From the NCBI GenBank assembly GCA_003241845.1, contig QBMN01000031.1, forward strand, positions 1 through 32,767: a DNA stretch of 32,767 nucleotides, written 5' to 3'. The position numbers and the translations under genes are program-made. The notes below the pieces were generated by a model. It worked only from the letters and a program-made list of their open reading frames with translations, had not been told where the DNA came from and searched no databases. Shown here in pieces: positions 16,082-24,514 of the stretch (its first letter is position 1; every line of letters starts with the position of its first letter). This DNA comes from Shackletoniella antarctica (GTDB lineage Bacteria; Cyanobacteriota; Cyanobacteriia; Phormidesmidales; Phormidesmidaceae).

Positions 16082-16675
16082 TCAGGTACCAAAAAGGAGG
16101 GCAGTGCGGTCAGCGATCGCTCCCAGGTTTCGGCTCAAGTCGTTGCGAATATGCCGTTCGATCAGGGCCACGGGCATGGCTCGCGGCGGGCGAATCACCA
16201 AGTCGTAGCCCAGACGCACTATAGAATCCTGGGCTTCAGCCACAGGCTCCAGCGTCCACTTGCCCTCAAACTGGCGAAAGTCACCCTCCACCATCGAGAA
16301 GCGCAGTTCCCGAGGGAAAGCTTCGACCATATCGAGCACCACTCGGGCGCAAAATTTAATGTTGAGAAAGCACTGGGAACCCATCTGCTCTAGCCGAATG
16401 CCCCCCTCAGGGTGGCTGAGCCGCTTGCTACAGGAAAGGTTAGGAATAAAGCTGGCCAAATTGTCGTAGTCGGTAATCACCTGCCAAACCTGCTCAGCGG
16501 TAGCGGGTATCTCGGTAAAGGCCAAAATGCGCCGCTGCTGCCCCTCTAGCTTTTCGGTGTGAACAGTCACATCGGCAGCCCTAAAGACTTGACTCTTTGC
16601 CCTAGCTCCGGCAAAAGTCTCAGCGGCGAGGGACGCTGTCTTGAGGTTGGTGGTGTCGGAGATGTTTGCAGTCAT
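16082..16675 (-). CDS. SRPBCC/START-like lipid-binding fold protein (COQ10/cyclase type)
   Basis: The 197-residue protein has the helix-grip fold signature of the polyketide cyclase/COQ10 group: ILAFTEIPATAEQVWQVITDYDNLASFIPNLSCSKRL (about 50-86), a central beta-rich part with FCARVVLDMVEAFPRELRFSMVEGDFRQFEGKWTLEP, and a C-terminal helix (about 170-195). The fold forms a hydrophobic cavity that holds lipids, quinones or pigments; the ligand cannot be told here. The first about 45 residues are low-complexity. The start at ATG 16675 is the first in frame. The upstream histidine kinase gene ends 107 bp away on the same strand. Confidence 0.8.
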   Translation of the reverse strand: MTANISDTTNLKTASLAAETFAGARAKSQVFRAADVTVHTEKLEGQQRRILAFTEIPATAEQVWQVITDYDNLASFIPNLSCSKRLSHPEGGIRLEQMGSQCFLNIKFCARVVLDMVEAFPRELRFSMVEGDFRQFEGKWTLEPVAEAQDSIVRLGYDLVIRPPRAMPVALIERHIRNDLSRNLGAIADRTALLFGT

Positions 16676-16781
16676 TGGTTAAAACCAGCTGTTAGCGGTG
16701 CAGTTTAGCCAGGCTGCCGCGCCTGTGCTCAGAATACCAGCAAATTTTGATGGCAGGGTGTTGCCCCGATGAATTCTTGTC

Positions 16782-18191
16782 CTAGGAATTTTGCTCCGAT
16801 GAACTGTAGATAGATGGGTCATGGCGTTCAAACTGTAGGGTGAAGCAAGTTTGCCAGAGCTGGCCGTCGCTGGGTTGACTTGATACCTTAATGGTGCCCT
16901 CCAGACGCTCCATTAGCCCACGCACCAGGGCCAGCCCGGTGCCCGTACCCGCAATACCTTCCTTAGTGGCCTTAGATCCCCGGCGAAACTGGTCAAAAAT
17001 GTGGGGTAAATCGTCGGCTTCAATGGCCATGCCTAGGTTGCTAATCTGTAGCGTCACTCGCCCGTTTGGGGTCTGGTTGTCGGCCAAGGCAAGGGTAATC
17101 ACCGTCTCGGGAGCCGAGTATTTGCGGGCATTCTCCAGCAGCTCTTGCACCACCTTAGTCAGGCTCTCTGGATCGGTAGCCAAGATTACTGGGGCAGCAG
17201 GCACTTGGCAATTGAGAGTGAGTTGCGCCTGTTGCCAGGTTTCCTTTGACTGCCCGGCCAGGTCGGTGAGCAGCTGCCCTAGATCAATAGACTGACCAAC
17301 AGACTGGCGGGCAACGGCATCGGGCTTAGCCCCCAGGGTTTGCAGCATCAGCAGGTCGTTAACCAGGCCAATTTCGCGGCTGCACTGCTGCTCCAAGATA
17401 TCTAAATACATGGCTGAGCGCTCTGGGGTGAGGTCGGGGCGGCGCAGCATGCGAATGGCCAGCATCATGCTGGTGAGGGGGGTGCGCAACTCGTGGTTGA
17501 GGGTGCTGAGAAAGTCTTCTTTGAGGTGCTGCAGGTAGCGCAGCTGCTCGGTGTGGCGCTGGGCCTGCCCCTGTAGGTATTGCTGGTGGAAGGCGATCGC
17601 CCCCAGGCTGGCCAGGTTAGCCCGCACGGTTTGCTCTAGCCCCAGGCCAGCCGCACCTAGCAGCAACATAGCTCCCTGCAAGCCCGACCCATCTACGGCG
17701 ATCGCCGTGGCGGCAGAAATAGATCGCAGCCAGATCGGGGGGCAGTTGTCTGCTTGCAGCAGCTCCGCCAGGCCCTTGCGCCAGTGACGCAAGCCCTGAC
17801 CCGACGCTTGGTCGAGGGTCTGCCCAATTAGGCCTAGGGCCACTCGCCGCTGCCAATCTAGCCGAGAGTCGGCCTCTGTCGCCCCCAGCCGATGGCAGGT
17901 GGGAGGCGTGCCCCGGTGCCAGCAGATATAGATGAGGTCGTTGGTGGCGGGGTAGTGGCACAGCAGTAGGCAGGCTCTGGCACCAAAATGTGTGCCCAGT
18001 ACCTCGGCTAAATCGGGCAGAGGGCTAGGGCTATTGAGGGTAGCGGCAAGGGCGTGAACCAGCGGCCAAGTTTCTCGATCTTCGGCACCCTCGCGGCCCT
18101 CGGCTAAGGGGGTGGGCCGCGAGGCCCCGGCGGATAGCATCCCCTCTAGCGGGCGGGCTTGGAACAAAACCGGCGAGTTTTCAGATGCCAT
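16782..18191 (-). CDS. Sensor histidine kinase with N-terminal GAF-like region
   Basis: The 469-residue soluble kinase has no transmembrane helix. Residues about 40-205 look like a divergent GAF sensor. A short coiled segment (205-225) leads to the dimerisation H-box NHELRTPLTS with phospho-acceptor His233. The ATPase domain has the N-box ELLENARKYS (350-359), F-box IFDQF (398-402) and G2 box GTGTGLALV (415-423). The G1 motif is ISNLGMAI (383-390) instead of D-x-G-x-G, a form I recall from other cyanobacterial kinases. No response regulator lies in the window, so it is an orphan. The divergent HerA gene lies upstream with a 318-bp gap. Confidence 0.9.
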   Translation of the reverse strand: MASENSPVLFQARPLEGMLSAGASRPTPLAEGREGAEDRETWPLVHALAATLNSPSPLPDLAEVLGTHFGARACLLLCHYPATNDLIYICWHRGTPPTCHRLGATEADSRLDWQRRVALGLIGQTLDQASGQGLRHWRKGLAELLQADNCPPIWLRSISAATAIAVDGSGLQGAMLLLGAAGLGLEQTVRANLASLGAIAFHQQYLQGQAQRHTEQLRYLQHLKEDFLSTLNHELRTPLTSMMLAIRMLRRPDLTPERSAMYLDILEQQCSREIGLVNDLLMLQTLGAKPDAVARQSVGQSIDLGQLLTDLAGQSKETWQQAQLTLNCQVPAAPVILATDPESLTKVVQELLENARKYSAPETVITLALADNQTPNGRVTLQISNLGMAIEADDLPHIFDQFRRGSKATKEGIAGTGTGLALVRGLMERLEGTIKVSSQPSDGQLWQTCFTLQFERHDPSIYSSSEQNS

Positions 18192-18509
18192 GGGCAGCCA
18201 TCGAGCGACATGTGCCTAATTTCCTCAGCCGAGGGCAAGATGTCAGCATTGCTGGTCTTACCCTCGACCTCCTTTAGCCTATCGACTCGATACCGGGGCA
18301 GTATCCGTGAATCCGCCAATCTTTCTACGGCCCTGCCGCCGAGGAATCCGCAATCTCCGCGTAATTGCAGCCGCTGTTTTATAGTCTCTATTACCTCTGC
18401 TCAATATTGCCCCTACCCTAATTTTCAGCAGGACATTAGTATTAATGAAGCCTGGGCCAAGATAGCGTGGCCCTGGCGAGGCGAACAGCGGTTTTTCAGC
18501 GGGGTTTCT
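18192..18509. other. Divergent intergenic region histidine kinase/HerA
   Basis: The gap between two divergent genes should contain both promoters. A frame open across it joins the HerA gene but overlaps the kinase gene and gives a sequence unlike HerA, so I treat it as non-coding. No RNA gene or repeat is visible. Confidence 0.45.
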
Positions 18510-20198
18510 ATGGCACGGTCATCAAAGCCTTCGGTATCGCCGGTCATCGGCACCGTCAAGGGGCCGGGGGAAGACGGTAACCAGTACTTATTCATTACTG
18601 CTGACAATCGCCAGGTCAAAATTGGCGAGTTTGTCTATTACTCGGTCGATCTGGCCGATACGCCAGGCGCTCAAATCTTGGGCAAAATCTCTGACCGCCG
18701 CCTGATTGACCACCTGCCCGATCGCCTCTTTGCTGACCCCGATATTGACCCCGAGGCGATCGCGGCCCTGGTCGGCTTTGCCCACCCCCACCCCGAAATC
18801 TACGAAGTCACCGTCGATGTGGTGGGCCACTTTCACCCCGCCCTCGGGTTTATGAACCCTCGCATTGCCCCAGACCCCGGCGCTAAGGTGCGCCTGGCCG
18901 ACGACGAGAGCCTGCGCCAGATTATCAACAAAAAACAGCGGGAAGAAATTGGCTCGGCCCACATTGGTTCCCTGCTGCTGCGCCCCGGTGGTCGGGTGCC
19001 CGTGACGCTGGATGTGAAAGAACTGGTCAGCACCCACATGGCGATTTTGGCGGGCACCGGCTCCGGCAAGTCTTACACTGCCGGGGTGCTGATCGAAGAA
19101 TTGCTCAGCCCCTATAACCGCGCCGCCGTGCTGATCTTTGACCCCCACGGCGAGTACGGCACCCTGGCCGACATGCGGGGCCACCCCAGCTTCGCCAGCG
19201 ATGACGGCTACAGCCCTGAGGTTAAGCTGCTCACCCCCGACGACATTCGCATTCGCATGTCGTCCCTCGACTACTACGACATTCTGACCCTGCTGCCGGA
19301 TATGAGCGATCGCCAGCAGGCCATTCTCAACAAGGCCTTTAGCCTGCTGGGCAAGCACAAGTTTGGCGAACACCGCTGGGACGTGCAGGATTTAATCTCG
19401 GCCTGCTACGAGTCAGACCGCAGCACCGATGACGAGGGCAACGAGAAAACCGGATCCTCGGCCCCGGCCCTGGAGTGGAAGCTGGGCAAACTGGAGCGAT
19501 CAGACTACTTTCACCGCGTGGAGCACCTGGCCCCAAAAGACCTCTTTGCCCCCGGCCAGGTAACGGTGCTGCAAATGAACGAGATCAGCCAGGAAGAGCA
19601 GCAGGTAATCTGCGCCGCCGTGCTGCGCCAGAGCTACCAGGCCCGCATCAACACCGCCAAGGACAAAATCTCTGCCGACGACGAAAACTACCTGCCCTAC
19701 CCGGTGTTTATTTTGATCGAGGAGGCCCACCGCTTTGCCCCGGCCAACGAACCGGCCCGCTGCAAGCAGGTGCTGCGCACCATTCTCAGCGAGGGCCGCA
19801 AGTTTGGCATGGGAGTAGGGCTGATCACCCAGCGCCCCGGCAAGCTCGACTCCGACGTGCTCTCGCAGTGCATGAGCCAGTTTCTCATGCGCATCGTCAA
19901 CCCGGTGGATCAAGATAGTCTGAAATACGGCGTGGAGGCCGCCGGGCGCGATCTGCTCAAAGAACTGCCCTCGCTGACCAAGGGCCAGGTGATTGTGTCG
20001 GGGGCCTGCGTCAACACCCCGGTGCTCTGCCAGGTGCGCCAGCGCCTCACTAAGCACGGCGGCGAAACCATGAATGCTCCCGAAGCCTGGATGAGTCATT
20101 TTCAGAGCCACCGCCAGCAGGCCCGCCAGCTCGAGAAAGCCGCCCCGGCCAGCCCCGGCAAAAAAGCCGAAACCTTCGGCGGGGTGAGTATTGAGTAA
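18510..20198 (+). CDS. herA: HerA-type hexameric DNA translocase/ATPase
   Basis: The 562-residue P-loop ATPase belongs to the HerA/FtsK clade. An N-terminal HAS-barrel (about 8-90) precedes the ATPase core with Walker A AGTGSGKS (181-188), IFDPHGEY (209-216), Walker B FILIEEAHRF (400-409) and the sensor-like LITQRPGKLD (438-447). HerA proteins pump DNA and in archaea work with the nuclease NurA in end resection; bacterial relatives occur alone or in defence operons. No NurA-like gene is adjacent. The frame extends to 18159 but that part overlaps the opposite kinase gene, and ATG 18510 starts at a typical N-terminus. smpB converges 17 bp downstream. Confidence 0.85.
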   Translation: MARSSKPSVSPVIGTVKGPGEDGNQYLFITADNRQVKIGEFVYYSVDLADTPGAQILGKISDRRLIDHLPDRLFADPDIDPEAIAALVGFAHPHPEIYEVTVDVVGHFHPALGFMNPRIAPDPGAKVRLADDESLRQIINKKQREEIGSAHIGSLLLRPGGRVPVTLDVKELVSTHMAILAGTGSGKSYTAGVLIEELLSPYNRAAVLIFDPHGEYGTLADMRGHPSFASDDGYSPEVKLLTPDDIRIRMSSLDYYDILTLLPDMSDRQQAILNKAFSLLGKHKFGEHRWDVQDLISACYESDRSTDDEGNEKTGSSAPALEWKLGKLERSDYFHRVEHLAPKDLFAPGQVTVLQMNEISQEEQQVICAAVLRQSYQARINTAKDKISADDENYLPYPVFILIEEAHRFAPANEPARCKQVLRTILSEGRKFGMGVGLITQRPGKLDSDVLSQCMSQFLMRIVNPVDQDSLKYGVEAAGRDLLKELPSLTKGQVIVSGACVNTPVLCQVRQRLTKHGGETMNAPEAWMSHFQSHRQQARQLEKAAPASPGKKAETFGGVSIE

Positions 20199-20215
20199 AG
20201 CTGATGCCGCCCCGA

Positions 20216-20686
20216 CTAATCTCGCCCGCTGAGGGCGCGGGCGGTCTCGCGACCCTCTTGCTTGCGCTTGAGACTTTCGCGCTTGTCGTGGAGTTTTTTA
20301 CCCTTTCCTAGGGCGATCGTGGCCTTAACCCAGCCCCGCTGGAGATAGAGCTTAAGCGGTACTAGGGTCAGCCCTTTTTGCTCAACCTTGCCGATCAGCT
20401 TGCGAATTTCGTCGCGGTGCAGCAGCAGCTTGCGGGCGCGCTTGGCCTCGTGGTTGTAGGCCTTGTTGGTCATGGTGTAGGGAGAAATGTGCACGTTGTG
20501 CAGCCACAGCTCACCGTCTTTGATCAGGGCGTAGCCGTCGCGCAGGTTAACCCTGCCCTGGCGAATAGACTTGACCTCTGAACCCATCAGCTCTAAACCA
20601 GCTTCGTAGGTCTCTAAAATTTCGTACTCGTGGCGAGCCTGGCGGTTGTCGCTGACAATTTTGTACCCATCACTTGAATCGGCCAC
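20216..20686 (-). CDS. smpB: SsrA-binding protein SmpB
   Basis: The 156-residue protein binds tmRNA and brings it to stalled ribosomes for trans-translation. It shows the conserved SmpB core: [45 protein letters not shown], and [11 protein letters not shown], and ends in a basic, helix-forming tail ([16 protein letters not shown]). The start is a GTG at 20686: it is preceded by AGGAG with 8-base spacing and gives the usual family length. The longer frame to 20719 would overlap yciI. The Shine-Dalgarno overlaps the yciI stop codon (20698-20700), which suggests translational coupling. No ssrA gene is in the window. Confidence 0.95.
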   Translation of the reverse strand: MADSSDGYKIVSDNRQARHEYEILETYEAGLELMGSEVKSIRQGRVNLRDGYALIKDGELWLHNVHISPYTMTNKAYNHEAKRARKLLLHRDEIRKLIGKVEQKGLTLVPLKLYLQRGWVKATIALGKGKKLHDKRESLKRKQEGRETARALSGRD

Positions 20687-20697
20687 GGCGCATTCTC

Positions 20698-20964
20698 CTA
20701 TTCGACCACCAATCGCCATTCGTGCAGCTCGTACTCGACGCAGTTGTTTTGAACCAGCGGGTCAGCGGCGACGATGGCGCGGGCCTCATCGATTGAATTG
20801 GCTTTGAATAACAGCATACCACCCCCATATTCGGCCCAGTAGCCGGTCTTGGCTGCGTGGCCCTTGGCTATGAGGTCTTTGACGTAGGCCACATGGTCGG
20901 CCACAAACAGGTCAAAGGTGGCTTTGTTGACAACGCCTTTTTCGAGCTTGACGAACCAGGGCAT
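20698..20964 (-). CDS. YciI-like protein
   Basis: The 88-residue protein has a ferredoxin-like fold of the YciI family: [27 protein letters not shown] with His24, a Gly-rich [15 protein letters not shown] turn, and the [15 protein letters not shown] helix with the conserved Asp-Pro. YciI proteins are small dimers, in some cases hydrolase- or dehalogenase-like, but their role is mostly unknown. The gene sits 37 bp after mgdA and 11 bp before smpB on the same strand, so it is probably the middle gene of a three-gene transcript. A HIP1 site lies just upstream of its start. Confidence 0.88.
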   Translation of the reverse strand: MPWFVKLEKGVVNKATFDLFVADHVAYVKDLIAKGHAAKTGYWAEYGGGMLLFKANSIDEARAIVAADPLVQNNCVEYELHEWRLVVE

Positions 20965-21001
20965 GGGAATGCGATCGCAGAAAAACTATCTGAACACGAG
21001 C

Positions 21002-22438
21002 CTAGGGCACATCGACCCGAAGGTCTTCTTCGCTGCCCAGGTGATTGGTCTTCACCCAGCGCAGCCGCTTGGGCCGCACGGCCAGGCGCATCGCCATGGT
21101 AGCAATCACCAGCAGCCAGTGCACCATGTACACATTGCCCCACAGGGTCTGTAGCCCGCAGACCCACACCGACTGCTGTCGATTGCGCCGCAGCCCGCAA
21201 AACATACCCACCATAGAGAGCGTCAACACCAGGCTTGACACCGGCAAAAATATCGGCAGTCGGTGGCGCAGCACCGCCATTGTAAAGTCTGGCAGTGCCA
21301 CCGTGGGCAAGCCGTACTGAATCAGCCAAAATGCAGCCATATCTAAGGTCTTAGCTGGCACCATATGGTTTTGGACAATCAGCCGCCAGTAGTCGAGATA
21401 GCGCTGATAGCCCCCCTCAGCCCAGCGGTTGCGCTGATGCCACAGGGCTAGGGGCTGCTCAACGCCCTCTTCGCCCACGGCGGGGTGGAGCAAAAAGTGA
21501 ATCTCCCAGCCGCTAAAGTGCAGGCGCAGGGTCAGATCTAGATCGTCGGTAATGGTTTCTTCATTCCAGCCGCCGCAGTGGGTCAGGGCGGTGCGGCGCA
21601 CAAACTGGCCATTGCCCCGCAGTTCGCCAATGCCGCCTAGCCTAATGCGCTGCTGCTGAAAATAACTGTCGAGGGCCATTTCAGCCTGCTGTCCACGGGT
21701 CCAGAGGTTTTTGGCTCGGTTGACGATGGCTTTTTGCATCTGCACCGCCCCCACAGCCTTCTGGTCAAACAGGGGCACAATGTGGCGTAGCGCATCTCTA
21801 GGCACTCGGGCATCGGCATCAAAGACCCCGATAATATCGCCCTGGGTATCGGGCCAAACCTGGTTGAGCGCCCCTGACTTGCCGCCGCCAGCCCCGGCAG
21901 GGCGAGGCAACACCCGCAGCTGTGGATACCGGGCAGCTAAATTTTGCAGGCGCTGGGCCGTGCCGTCGGTGCTGTTGTCGTCGACAATCCAGACATCGTA
22001 GCGGCTGGCGGGGTAGTCGAGCTGGCACAGAGCCGCCACCAGGGGTTCAATCACCGTTTCTTCATTTTTGGCGGCCACTAGCAGCGATACGTAGGGCCAC
22101 GCCAGAGCATCTTGAGCGCCTGCTTGCGCAACTTTTTTCGCTACTACTTCCTTGGGCGCGTCTGCTGGTTTGGCGGTGGAGGGCAGCGGCACTACCGCCG
22201 CTGATGGCTTCGCCAGCAGAATTCTCAGACCGTGGGTCGTGAGCATAGCCGTTAGCCCCAGCACCACCCAGCTACCCCAGGACAACAGGTGCAGAATAAC
22301 CGTCACGCCCCACAGCAAGCTTAGGGTCAGGGCAGCCTTAGAGCGCCGACCGGTATAGCCCGGAAAATCTTCAATCTCTAACTCTTCTAGCGGAGTAGAA
22401 AAGCGCTTGGTAGAGAAGCGTTCAGGAAAATCAGCCAT
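21002..22438 (-). CDS. mgdA: GT2 glycosyltransferase, MgdA-like (monoglucosyldiacylglycerol synthase)
   Basis: The 478-residue membrane enzyme has two N-terminal hydrophobic helices (about 36-73), a GT2 catalytic domain (115-345) and three or more C-terminal helices (370-465). Catalytic motifs are VDDNSTDGT (152-160), DAD (207-209), TDD (297-299) and QRNRW (335-339). The layout, length and stretches such as KSGALNQVWP and WNEETITDDLDLTLRLH match my recollection of Synechocystis Sll1377, which makes glucosyldiacylglycerol from UDP-glucose, the first step to MGDG and DGDG. Other GT2 synthases share the motifs, so the lipid role is an inference of moderate strength. It is the first gene before yciI and smpB, divergent from ebsA. 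Confidence 0.78.
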   Translation of the reverse strand: MADFPERFSTKRFSTPLEELEIEDFPGYTGRRSKAALTLSLLWGVTVILHLLSWGSWVVLGLTAMLTTHGLRILLAKPSAAVVPLPSTAKPADAPKEVVAKKVAQAGAQDALAWPYVSLLVAAKNEETVIEPLVAALCQLDYPASRYDVWIVDDNSTDGTAQRLQNLAARYPQLRVLPRPAGAGGGKSGALNQVWPDTQGDIIGVFDADARVPRDALRHIVPLFDQKAVGAVQMQKAIVNRAKNLWTRGQQAEMALDSYFQQQRIRLGGIGELRGNGQFVRRTALTHCGGWNEETITDDLDLTLRLHFSGWEIHFLLHPAVGEEGVEQPLALWHQRNRWAEGGYQRYLDYWRLIVQNHMVPAKTLDMAAFWLIQYGLPTVALPDFTMAVLRHRLPIFLPVSSLVLTLSMVGMFCGLRRNRQQSVWVCGLQTLWGNVYMVHWLLVIATMAMRLAVRPKRLRWVKTNHLGSEEDLRVDVP

Positions 22439-22563
22439 GAACTAAGGTAGGGAGCACAACAAACAGAGCAGTGGCCAGGCGGTCATCATCGGAGAAAATA
22501 CACCTTACCCCAAGCGTGCCCTGGCCTAGGTCTATCATCCTTGATTTTGCGGGAAATATTTTA

Positions 22564-22615
22564 GTGATACCCCTAGCCCTATCCTGGGGAATGATAGCTG
22601 TGTGTAAAGTATCAC
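22564..22615. promoter_or_regulatory. Inverted repeat in the mgdA/ebsA divergent promoter region
   Basis: GTGATAC (22564-22570) and GTATCAC (22609-22615) are exact inverted copies 38 bases apart, with CCCC/GGGG able to pair inside. The position between two divergent starts fits an operator or a structured leader. No regulator family can be named. Confidence 0.35.
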
Positions 22616-22713
22616 CGGCCAATCTGGCAGGGTGAGGATCTAGTATCCTAGGCAGCTAAATCCGATGACCGCCAGAATAATCGTTTGTTGAAACTCGACC
22701 TAAGGCCAGACCC

Positions 22714-23094
22714 ATGAGTTTGACGTTTGAGGCAATTCAGCCCGCAGCTAAGCAAGATATCAGCGTTTACATGCCCTACTACCAGGGCAATAAGCGCAAT
22801 GCGCTGCCCTACGCTATTTCTCTCTACAAGCAGGGTAATTTGGAGGGTGAGCGAGAGATTGAAGGGAGTGAGAGCATTGCCTTTGTAGCCACCTGGAACG
22901 TGTCGGTGCTGCCCGCCGATCTGACCCGCTGCCGCATGCAGTTTGATGCCGACAACGATCTCAGCTACGAGATCACCATGGCAACCTTTGAATTTGTTGA
23001 CTTTTTATTTGATGTGATTGTAGCCCTGCGGCAAAAGCGCCCCGCCGACTTCTCCCAGGGCTTTTACCGCAAGCTGCTGCGCCTAGACGATTAG
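22714..23094 (+). CDS. ebsA: EbsA family protein (type IV pilus-associated)
   Basis: The 126-residue protein contains DISVYMPYYQGNKRNALPYAIS, EGEREIEGSESIAFVATW, VLPADLTRCRMQFD and YRKLLRLDD, which agree with the cyanobacterial family EbsA. In Synechococcus elongatus, EbsA associates with the type IV pilus machinery and is needed for biofilm self-suppression; it is soluble and has no enzymatic motif. The gene is single. A Shine-Dalgarno-like GG near the ATG at 22714 is weak. No pilus genes are present in this window, which agrees with ebsA standing apart from pil clusters. Confidence 0.85.
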   Translation: MSLTFEAIQPAAKQDISVYMPYYQGNKRNALPYAISLYKQGNLEGEREIEGSESIAFVATWNVSVLPADLTRCRMQFDADNDLSYEITMATFEFVDFLFDVIVALRQKRPADFSQGFYRKLLRLDD

Positions 23095-23169
23095 GGCCTA
23101 GACATACACCAAATCCAGCTCGGGAGCTGTGGTTTTCCCACAGATAGAACTCCACTCCTGGACTGGGAT

Positions 23170-23200
23170 GGGGTTTAACTGGGGTTAACCGGGGCCGGGG
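23170..23200 (+). other. Canonical G-quadruplex motif
   Basis: Four runs of GGGG lie at 23170-23173, 23181-23184, 23191-23194 and 23197-23200, separated by loops of 7, 6 and 2 bases. This meets the usual G4 rule (runs of at least 3, loops 1-7). It is on the coding strand in the gap between ebsA and the DRTGG gene, about 150 bp before the latter's start. Confidence 0.65.
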
Positions 23201-23347
23201 TTTTGCAGATGCCTGATGCCGACAGACTCTGAGGTGGCAGAATGGGTGTGGTACTGTGCCTACTGATGTAACCTATCACTGGTTTGCGTTGCAGACCCAG
23301 AGTTGGGCGTCAGAGATCAGTGCGTTAGCCCACGGAGGACTTGCAGC

Positions 23348-24430
23348 GTGCCCAGTTCAGCGAAACGTTTGATAATTGGTTCGACCGAGTCGTACAGCGG
23401 CAAATCGGCGGTATTGCTGGGTATTGGGCTACAGCTTCAGGGGTTGGGCATGGATCTTGGGTTTGGCAAGCCCATCGGCAACTCGATCAATGGTGAGGGT
23501 AAAGACCCGGACCTAGACTTTATTGTTGAAACGCTGCATCTGCCAGCGTCACGGTACTATGCTCCTTCTATTTCGCTGACTGAGGCTACGGTGGCTGACC
23601 AGCTCACCCTCAGCGGTGGATCACCCAGCAGCTATAGTTTGCAGCGATATACCGAGCACCAGGGAGAGGCGCTGGTACTGCTCGAAGGCCCTGGGAACTT
23701 AACCGAAGGTACTCTGCTAAACCTCTCGGTGGCCCACATTGCCGCCGAGATCAATGCGGCAGTGCTGCTGGTGACCCGCTACGACTCTTTGCTGCTGGTG
23801 GATCGGCTGCTGGCGGCTAAGGCGCAGCTGGGTTCACGTCTGATTGGGGTAATCATTAATGATGTGCCTGCTGAGGCGGTGGAGACTTGCTCAGATCTAG
23901 CCCGGCCCTTTTTAGAGCACCAGGGCATTCCGGTGCTGGCGCTGCTGCCGCGATCGCCGATTATGCGCAGCATTACCGTGCGCGAAATTGTGGCTCGGCT
24001 CAACGCTGAGGTGCTGTGCTGCGAAAACCGGCTTGATTTGATGGTCGAAACCCTGACCATTGGGGCTATGAATGTGAACTCAGCGCTGCGGTATTTTCGC
24101 AAGGCTACCAACATGGCGGTGGTGACGGGGGGCGATCGCACCGACATTCAGTTTGCGGCCCTTGAGACCTCTACCCAATGTCTGGTGCTCACTGGCCAAA
24201 TTCCCCCTTCTCCCGAGATTTTAGAGCGGGCCTCAGATATGGAGGTGCCCATTGTCTCAGTCGACTCTGACACCCTATCTACCGTTGAGCGCATTGATGA
24301 GCTGTTTGGCCAAGTGCGCGTACACGAACCCATCAAAGTGCAGTGTATTCAAGAACTAATTGCCGCCCACTTTGATATGGATCGACTGCTGCAGCTGCTC
24401 GATCTGGGGTTACCTGTGTCCGCTGGCTAA
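23348..24430 (+). CDS. BioD-like P-loop/DRTGG-domain protein (phosphotransacetylase N-terminal family)
   Basis: The 360-residue protein has an N-terminal BioD/CobB-like P-loop (GSTESYSGKS, 11-20) in a dethiobiotin-synthetase-type NTPase domain (about 5-200), and a C-terminal DRTGG domain (about 210-325) with MNVNSALRYF and TGGDRTDIQFAAL. The pair occurs at the N-terminus of long phosphotransacetylases, but here the PTA catalytic domain is absent. The role is probably regulatory or nucleotide-sensing and is not established. Start: the frame opens at 23303, but GTG 23348 follows GGAGG (23334-23338) with 9-base spacing and begins right at the first strand. Length and domain order are normal for cyanobacterial members. 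Confidence 0.82.
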   Translation: MPSSAKRLIIGSTESYSGKSAVLLGIGLQLQGLGMDLGFGKPIGNSINGEGKDPDLDFIVETLHLPASRYYAPSISLTEATVADQLTLSGGSPSSYSLQRYTEHQGEALVLLEGPGNLTEGTLLNLSVAHIAAEINAAVLLVTRYDSLLLVDRLLAAKAQLGSRLIGVIINDVPAEAVETCSDLARPFLEHQGIPVLALLPRSPIMRSITVREIVARLNAEVLCCENRLDLMVETLTIGAMNVNSALRYFRKATNMAVVTGGDRTDIQFAALETSTQCLVLTGQIPPSPEILERASDMEVPIVSVDSDTLSTVERIDELFGQVRVHEPIKVQCIQELIAAHFDMDRLLQLLDLGLPVSAG

Positions 24431-24461
24431 AGAATTGGCCTATGGCCTTATCCTCGGCTTC

Positions 24462-24470
24462 TGATACAAT
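24462..24470 (+). promoter_or_regulatory. Extended -10 promoter element
   Basis: TGATACAAT has the TG-N-TACAAT form of an extended -10. It lies in the gap between the DRTGG gene and the Rossmann-fold gene, 45 bases before the chosen ATG. No good -35 is seen, which extended -10 promoters tolerate. Confidence 0.4.
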
Positions 24471-24514
24471 AAAGCCCGTTATTCTCGCATTCGGTGCAGC
24501 CTTTGAGTCAGTCC

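Noticed and set aside
18159-18509. N-terminal extension of the HerA frame
   Set aside because: It overlaps the opposite-strand histidine kinase start and has non-coding-like composition.
18588-19373. Long - strand frame inside herA
   Set aside because: Shadow of the HerA gene, whose Walker motifs are in the + strand frame.
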